A stretch of 10,719 nt of DNA, taken from contig JAZSOD010000044.1 of NCBI GenBank assembly GCA_045536775.1, positions 1 through 10,719 on the forward strand, in the 5' to 3' direction. The translations under genes were made by a program, and so were the position numbers. Under the pieces are notes generated by a model that saw only the letters and a program-made list of their open reading frames with translations, ran no database searches and was not told the origin of the DNA. Shown piece after piece: positions 7,104 through 10,719 of this stretch. Source of the stretch: UBA4717 sp045536775. Its GTDB lineage: Bacteria > Bacillota > Clostridia > Oscillospirales > CAG-272. Position 1 is the stretch's first letter; every line of letters starts with the position of its first letter.

Positions 7104-7814
7104 ATGGAACAGATATATACCATTCCCGTCAACGAAGCCTTTGACAAGTCCGCCGAATCACCCGAATGCGGATGCCCCTTCTGCGCGCTCTACAAAAAGC
7201 TCCAGAATGACAATCTCGACATAATTCTCGGTGCCTCCATGATGGAGCCCGATATCAGAATCAAGACAAACAAGCTCGGCTTCTGCCGCAGTCACTACGA
7301 TATGATGTTCACACGCAAAAACCGTCTCGGGCTCGCGCTTATGCTCGAAAGCCATCTGGACGAATTAAGAGATGATACCGCGAAAAAGCTTATCAGCCTC
7401 ACGCCTGCGGGAGATAACGCCAGACGCCGCATCTCCGAGCTTGAGAAAAGCTGTTACGTTTGCGACAGGATCGAGTTTTCTCTGACGAAAATGCTCGAGA
7501 CCGCCGTATATCTCTACGAGCGCGACTCCGAGTTTGAAAAGAAGCTCTCAAAGCAGCCCTATTTCTGTCTGCCTCACTTCAACAAGCTTACCGCGCTTGC
7601 AAAGGCGAAAATGCAGAAAAAAACCTACTCCGCGTTCTACGATGCCGCCTCCAAGGTCACCTTCGGCTATATGGACTCGTTGCGTCTCGACGTCAAGCAT
7701 TTTATAAAGAAATTCGACTATCGCTACGAGGACGAGCCCTGGGGTAACTCCAAGGACAGCGTCGAGCGTTCGATAAAGTTCCTCTGCGGCGACGAGACCG
7801 ACTCACAGTCTTAA
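7104..7814 (+). CDS. DUF6062 family protein with duplicated CxxC/CxxH motifs
   Basis: This 236-residue cytoplasmic protein matches what I recall of the clostridial DUF6062 family, typified by the opening IPVNEAFD...CPFCALYKKLQ and MEPDIRIKTNKLGFCRSH. Its function is unknown. It has two matching metal-binding-like modules: C24-x2-C27 then C61-x2-H64 (33 residues between), and C117-x2-C120 then C155-x2-H158 (34 residues between). Each second half has the form FC-x2-H followed by an aromatic residue (LGFCRSHY and YFCLPHF). This suggests an internally duplicated zinc-binding fold, which is inference. The rest is charged and probably helical. There is no signal peptide or membrane segment. GGAG (7094-7097) lies six bases before the ATG. 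It is a single-gene unit with its own promoter and terminator. Confidence 0.85.
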   Translation: MEQIYTIPVNEAFDKSAESPECGCPFCALYKKLQNDNLDIILGASMMEPDIRIKTNKLGFCRSHYDMMFTRKNRLGLALMLESHLDELRDDTAKKLISLTPAGDNARRRISELEKSCYVCDRIEFSLTKMLETAVYLYERDSEFEKKLSKQPYFCLPHFNKLTALAKAKMQKKTYSAFYDAASKVTFGYMDSLRLDVKHFIKKFDYRYEDEPWGNSKDSVERSIKFLCGDETDSQS

Positions 7815-7851
7815 TTTTATCATTTTGCGCCACGGGTGTCAACACGTTTGT

Positions 7852-7888
7852 ATAAATCTCACGGCCTCTGCCGTGAGATTTATTTTTA
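7852..7888 (+). terminator. Intrinsic terminator of the DUF6062 gene
   Basis: A perfect 14-bp stem (ATAAATCTCACGGC 7852-7865 / GCCGTGAGATTTAT 7870-7883) with the loop CTCT is followed by a T-run. It stands about 38 bases after the stop codon and before the promoter of the next gene. Confidence 0.9.
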
Positions 7889-7913
7889 TGCGAGGAAAAC
7901 CAAATATTGTGTG

Positions 7914-7943
7914 GTGACAAACGGGGGCGCTTTCGCTTATAAT
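7914..7943 (+). promoter_or_regulatory. Sigma-A promoter of the mecA-family gene
   Basis: The -35 box is GTGACA (7914-7919, five of six matches), the spacer is 18 bases and the -10 box is a perfect TATAAT (7938-7943). The transcript would start near 7950, about 30 bases before the ATG at 7980. Confidence 0.8.
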
Positions 7944-7979
7944 GTTATTGTACTGTTTTTATGTGAACTGGAGACTGTT

Positions 7980-8582
7980 ATGGAGCTTATTATGATAAAC
8001 TCCGAGAAAATGAAAATCGTTCTGACCCGTGAAGATATGACACATTACGATATAAAAATGTATTCACTCGGCCATACGGGAAATGCCGTCAGAGAGGCGT
8101 TCTCCCGAGTGCTTGAAGATATAAAGTCCGAGACCGGCTTCGATTCGGTAACGGGAAAGTCAATTTTGCAGGTGTATCCGTCGAGAGACGGCGGATGCGA
8201 GGTTTACGTGACGAGGCTTTCAGGCAAAGGAGATGAGACTGTGCCCACGGATAACACAAGGGGCGGGCGTGACGGTGCGAGAGTGAGTGTCAAGAAGTGG
8301 CTTGATAATGTTATTTTCGTTTTCGAGGATATCACCGATACTATTGACGCGTGCCGTCTTTTGCTTGCCGACGGATACGCGTACAACAGCCGTCTGTATG
8401 AGGACAGCGGGCGGTATTATCTGTTTTTGGAGGACGACACCTGCGGTATTAATTTAACGGGCGAGCTTTGCAGACTTGCGGATTTCGGCAAAAAGATCGG
8501 CGGCAAGATCACTGAGGCATACATATACGAGCATTGCAAGCTTTTGATAGCCGAAAGAGCCGTGGAAAAGCTTGGGAGATAG
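7980..8582 (+). CDS. mecA: MecA-family adaptor protein
   Basis: This 200-residue cytoplasmic protein is a member of the MecA/YpbH adaptor family. In Bacillus these proteins deliver substrates such as ComK to the ClpC-ClpP protease. The N-terminal domain opens MELIMINSEKMKIVLTREDM and runs to about residue 80. A polar, glycine-rich linker (about 81-105) follows. The C-terminal domain (about 106-198) has the typical FEDITDTIDACRLL and LYEDSGRYYLFL stretches and ends in a helical segment around AERAVEKL. The start at 7980 is supported by GGAG (7970-7973) six bases upstream and by the family's usual opening. An in-frame ATG at 7992 also has GGAG six bases upstream. The open frame extends upstream to 7836, but that would run through a terminator and the promoter. 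The local substrate and the ClpC partner are not in this window. No terminator follows. Confidence 0.85.
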   Translation: MELIMINSEKMKIVLTREDMTHYDIKMYSLGHTGNAVREAFSRVLEDIKSETGFDSVTGKSILQVYPSRDGGCEVYVTRLSGKGDETVPTDNTRGGRDGARVSVKKWLDNVIFVFEDITDTIDACRLLLADGYAYNSRLYEDSGRYYLFLEDDTCGINLTGELCRLADFGKKIGGKITEAYIYEHCKLLIAERAVEKLGR

Positions 8583-8678
8583 TTCGTGTGCGTGGGAGTA
8601 TGACAGCAACCACCAAAAACAATCGCTTTTAACATACAACACCCCCGAAAAAGCTTTATTTTCTATTGCTTTTATCTA

Positions 8679-8707
8679 TTGCATTAGCGAGGATTTAAGT
8701 TTATAAT
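8679..8707 (+). promoter_or_regulatory. Sigma-A promoter of the UDG/AEC pair
   Basis: The -35 box is TTGCAT (8679-8684), the spacer is 17 bases and the -10 box is a perfect TATAAT (8702-8707). The start would fall near 8714. The upstream bases are AT-rich and hold a direct repeat CTATTGC (8663-8669 and 8676-8682), the second copy overlapping the -35 box. Confidence 0.75.
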
Positions 8708-8749
8708 ATATACGAACCCCATTCTATGAAGCAGAAAGGTGTGACGCAG

Positions 8750-9301
8750 ATGAGCTTAGACGAGCTTAAAAGCAAATGCGCCGAATGTACGGCGTGCCCT
8801 CTTTACAAAACCCGTACCAATCTCGTTTACGGTGTCGGAAGTCAAAGCGCCGACCTTATGTTCATCGGCGAAGCGCCCGGTGAAAAGGAGGACGAGTCGG
8901 GTATTCCATTCGTTGGCCCCGCTGGACAGCTCTTCGACAGATACCTTGAGTATACAGGCATAGAACGGGACAAGGTGTATATAGCAAACATCTTGAAATG
9001 CAGACCGCCGAAAAACCGCGACCCTCTCCCCGAGGAAGAGGACGCGTGTCTTGATCACCTGCGCGCTCAGGTGCGTGAGATCGCACCCAAGATGATCGTG
9101 TGTCTCGGAAGAGTAGCGGCAAAAAGACTTATCAGTCCCGACTTCCGTATCACGCGCGACCACGGTGTGTGGTATGACCGAGGCAAGATAAAAATGTGCG
9201 CAGTATATCATCCCTCTGCACTCCTCAGAGATCCCGCCAAGCGCGAGGACATGCTCGAGGATATGAAAAAGATCAAGGAAATTTATGACAGCTTAACGTA
9301 A
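8750..9301 (+). CDS. Uracil-DNA glycosylase, family 4 (iron-sulfur type)
   Basis: This 183-residue enzyme removes uracil from DNA in the first step of base-excision repair. It belongs to family 4 (UDGa). The four 4Fe-4S ligands are visible as C13 and C16 (ECTACPLY), C84 (ILKCRPP) and C100, with the same 16-residue step between the last two as in Thermus UDGa. The active-site motif GEAPGEKED is at 40-48, followed by GIPFVGPAGQL. The second catalytic motif HPSALLR is at 154-160. The start at 8750 is preferred because AAAGG lies ten bases upstream and SLDELK is the usual family opening. An in-frame ATG at 8726 would add eight residues but lacks a ribosome binding site and lies only about 12 bases from the predicted transcript start. 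The downstream AEC permease gene begins 13 bases after the stop. Confidence 0.93.
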   Translation: MSLDELKSKCAECTACPLYKTRTNLVYGVGSQSADLMFIGEAPGEKEDESGIPFVGPAGQLFDRYLEYTGIERDKVYIANILKCRPPKNRDPLPEEEDACLDHLRAQVREIAPKMIVCLGRVAAKRLISPDFRITRDHGVWYDRGKIKMCAVYHPSALLRDPAKREDMLEDMKKIKEIYDSLT

Positions 9302-9314
9302 AGGTGTATATTTT

Positions 9315-10259
9315 ATGACTATTTTACTCGTTTTCAAAACAATGCTCACTCTGTTTCTCGTCTGCGTTGCGGGATACGTCGGACGCAAGCTGGGCATAAT
9401 AGATGCAGACTTCTCTAAAAAGCTTTCGGCGTTCGTTGTCAAGATCGCTCAGCCCTTTCTTATACTCACCGCAATACTCAGCACCGAATACTCGAGCGAA
9501 AATCTCGCTCTCGGCTTCGGAACTCTGCTTCTCGGCATAGTCTGCCACGGCGTGCTCGCGGTTTTTGCGGCGATCTATACCAAGCGCATCAAGAACGTAA
9601 ACGAAGCAAAGATGACAAACTACTGTATCATCTTCTCAAACGCAGGCTTTATCGGTCTTCCCGTTGTCGGCGCTCTGCTCGGCGAAAAGGGACTTTTCTG
9701 CTGTGCATTCTATCAGATATCGTTTAACCTTTTCGTCTGGAGCTACGGTATGTATATGCTCGGACGCGGACGCGACGATATTAAAATGAATCCGAAGAAG
9801 ATGATAATCAACTACGGAACTCCCTCCTGCATTATCGGTCTGGTGCTGTACGTACTCAAGCCTTATTTCGTGCTTCCCGAATTTCTCACGGGCGCGTTTG
9901 ATTACCTCGGCTCAATGTGCACGCCTCTGACCCAGATAATAATAGGAGGACTTCTCGCAACACGCTCAATAGTTCCGCTTTTAAGGTCCGCTAAAATATA
10001 TATCTTCTGCTTCGCAAAGCTTTTGTTTTTCCCCGTGCTTGCGGCGGCAGTATGCCGTCTTCTCGGCGCGGACACGTTTATCACTATGTTTACGGCAACT
10101 ATGGTCGCGCTTCCCTGCGCCACCAACGCCGCTATGTTCGGTGAGCTTTTCGACATCGAGCCCGAGTACGCGGCTCAGCTCGTGGGTGTCACCACGGTAC
10201 TGTCGGTACTCACTATTCCTGCAGTGCTTTACGTGACCGAGCTTATTCTCAAAATATAA
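9315..10259 (+). CDS. AEC-family permease (auxin efflux carrier superfamily)
   Basis: This 314-residue membrane protein has about ten hydrophobic segments split by a hydrophilic stretch around residues 150-162, the usual layout of AEC transporters. Conserved features seen are SNAGFIGLPV (108-117), the start of the second half at NYGTPSCIIGLVLY, and PCATNA (267-272), where the family has P-S/C-A-T-N. Bacterial members move small carboxylates such as malate or malonate, or other anions. The substrate here cannot be told. The ribosome binding site AAGGTG (9301-9306) overlaps the last base of the UDG stop codon and lies eight bases from the ATG, so the gene is co-transcribed with the UDG gene. 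No functional link between the two is evident. No terminator is seen after the stop; the tRNA promoter begins 35 bases on. Confidence 0.92.
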   Translation: MTILLVFKTMLTLFLVCVAGYVGRKLGIIDADFSKKLSAFVVKIAQPFLILTAILSTEYSSENLALGFGTLLLGIVCHGVLAVFAAIYTKRIKNVNEAKMTNYCIIFSNAGFIGLPVVGALLGEKGLFCCAFYQISFNLFVWSYGMYMLGRGRDDIKMNPKKMIINYGTPSCIIGLVLYVLKPYFVLPEFLTGAFDYLGSMCTPLTQIIIGGLLATRSIVPLLRSAKIYIFCFAKLLFFPVLAAAVCRLLGADTFITMFTATMVALPCATNAAMFGELFDIEPEYAAQLVGVTTVLSVLTIPAVLYVTELILKI

Positions 10260-10294
10260 CCGACAAAAAAGTTTGAAAAAAATCAAAAAAGGTA

Positions 10295-10323
10295 TTGACA
10301 AACCCTAAGTGTTTTGGTATACT
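10295..10323 (+). promoter_or_regulatory. Strong sigma-A promoter of the tRNA pair
   Basis: A perfect -35 box TTGACA (10295-10300), a 17-base spacer and a -10 box TATACT (10318-10323) stand 23 bases before tRNA-Thr. The A-rich run 10263-10290 just upstream could act as an UP element, which is inference. Confidence 0.88.
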
Positions 10324-10346
10324 ATTGGAGTCGTCGGGATAGAGAC

Positions 10347-10421
10347 GCTGGTGTGGCTCAATGGCAGAGCAGCTGATTTGTAATCAGCAGGTTGTTGGTT
10401 CGACTCCGATCACCAGCTCCA
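10347..10421 (+). tRNA. tRNA-Thr (anticodon UGU)
   Basis: This is a complete cloverleaf. The acceptor stem is GCTGGTG / CACCAGC. The anticodon stem GCTGA / TCAGC holds the loop TTTGTAA, with anticodon TGT at 10379-10381, which reads ACA. The T-arm is GTTGG-TTCGACT-CCGAT with a normal T-loop. The CCA end is encoded (10419-10421). Confidence 0.96.
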
Positions 10422-10506
10422 GGGAGCGTTCCCGAGCGGCCAAAGGGGGCAGACTGTAAATCTGTTGTCACTGACTTCGGTGGTCCGAATCCACCCGCTC
10501 CCACCA
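10422..10506 (+). tRNA. tRNA-Tyr (anticodon GUA)
   Basis: This is a class II tRNA with a long variable arm. The acceptor stem is GGGAGCG (10422-10428) / CGCTCCC (10496-10502). The anticodon stem GCAGA / TCTGT holds the loop CTGTAAA, with anticodon GTA. The T-stem GGTGG / CCACC pairs perfectly. The encoded CCA ends at 10506. The T-loop reads TCCGAAT, so position 55, nearly always T, is C at 10485. The gene starts at the base right after the CCA of tRNA-Thr. Confidence 0.95.
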
Positions 10507-10508
10507 AC

Positions 10509-10550
10509 AAAAAGAGAAGATTTGTCTACCATGACAAATCTTCTCTTTTT
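10509..10550 (+). terminator. Intrinsic terminator of the tRNA pair
   Basis: A perfect 18-bp inverted repeat (10509-10526 / 10533-10550) with the loop TACCAT ends in five T's. Its left arm begins with A's, so it would also work on the minus strand. It starts three bases after tRNA-Tyr. Confidence 0.92.
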
Positions 10551-10551
10551 G

Positions 10552-10719
10552 AATGATGTTTGCCTTGCGGCAAATGATGTTGACTCCGTCAATGATGACG
10601 CTTCGCTAATGATGTGTGCTTCGCACATTTTGGGCAAACATCGCATCATTGCGAGTGAAACGAGCAACATCATTATTCGTAGTATAACATCATATATGCA
10701 AAGCAAATGCACCATTGAA
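10552..10719. repeat. Structured AATGATG repeat with mini-hairpins (continues past the window)
   Basis: Four AATGATG units begin at 10552, 10573, 10591 and 10608, and inverted copies CATCATT lie at 10644 and 10668, with CATCAT at 10688. Between the forward units are short hairpins whose stems differ in sequence: TTTGCC-TTGC-GGCAAA (10559-10574), TTGAC-TCC-GTCAA (10580-10592), a weak one around 10599-10605, and TGTGC-TTC-GCACA (10615-10627). A longer pairing is also possible between GATGTTTGCC (10555-10564) and GGCAAACATC (10633-10642). No gene is supported here. It looks like a dispersed structured element, either MITE-like or an RNA. The right end is not in view. Confidence 0.6.

Noticed and set aside
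7836..7979. N-terminal extension of the mecA gene by 48 codons
   Set aside because: It would include the DUF6062 terminator and the mecA promoter, has no ribosome binding site, and does not fit the family length.
10410..10715. 101-codon minus-strand open frame with GWIRTTEVSDNRFTVCPLWPLGN-like content
   Set aside because: It is the antisense of tRNA-Tyr, its terminator and the AATGATG repeat. This kind of translation is a well-known false gene call.
10552..10719. CRISPR array reading of the AATGATG units
   Set aside because: The repeat is only 7 bases, the spacers are 10-14 bases and self-complementary, and no cas gene is present.

Overview
The window looks like chromosomal DNA of a low-to-mid GC Firmicute, probably class Clostridia (Oscillospirales-like). 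The reasons are the strong sigma-A promoters (TTGACA-17-TATACT type), GGAGG ribosome binding sites, a MecA-family adaptor, a DUF6062 protein, a clostridial-style OGG1 glycosylase, tRNA genes with encoded CCA, and the style of the intergenic palindromic repeats. No phage, plasmid, transposase, CRISPR array or toxin-antitoxin gene is visible. The genus is not certain.

Left part (1-811). The 5' end of thrS (threonyl-tRNA synthetase) lies on the minus strand and runs off the window. It starts directly in the editing domain, without a TGS domain. A clear promoter and a short hairpin-bearing leader precede it. Upstream of the promoter is a cluster of palindromes (596-745) that looks like a dispersed intergenic repeat.

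ABC/DUF1854 operon (812-6010, minus strand). A promoter at 5982-6010 drives three tightly spaced genes: an ABC exporter half-transporter (769 aa), a stand-alone DUF1854 protein (181 aa) and a second ABC exporter half-transporter (745 aa). Both transporters have the same unusual front end: about 120-140 residues that look PH-like, then a four-cysteine zinc ribbon, then the usual six-helix membrane domain and ATPase. The two half-transporters probably form one heterodimer, with DUF1854 as an accessory subunit. The substrate is unknown. This is the most interesting system in the window.

Right part (6085-10719). An OGG1-type 8-oxoguanine DNA glycosylase (minus strand) ends in an intrinsic terminator. 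It is divergent from a DUF6062 gene (plus strand) that encodes a duplicated CxxC...CxxH putative metal-binding module. Then follow a mecA-family adaptor gene and a pair made of family 4 uracil-DNA glycosylase plus an AEC-family permease. Next come tRNA-Thr(UGU) and tRNA-Tyr(GUA), which abut with no spacer and have their own promoter and terminator. The window ends in a second structured repeat made of AATGATG units separated by short hairpins whose stems differ in sequence.

Two base-excision repair glycosylases (OGG and UDG4) lie within 3 kb of each other, but separate promoters suggest they are not co-transcribed.
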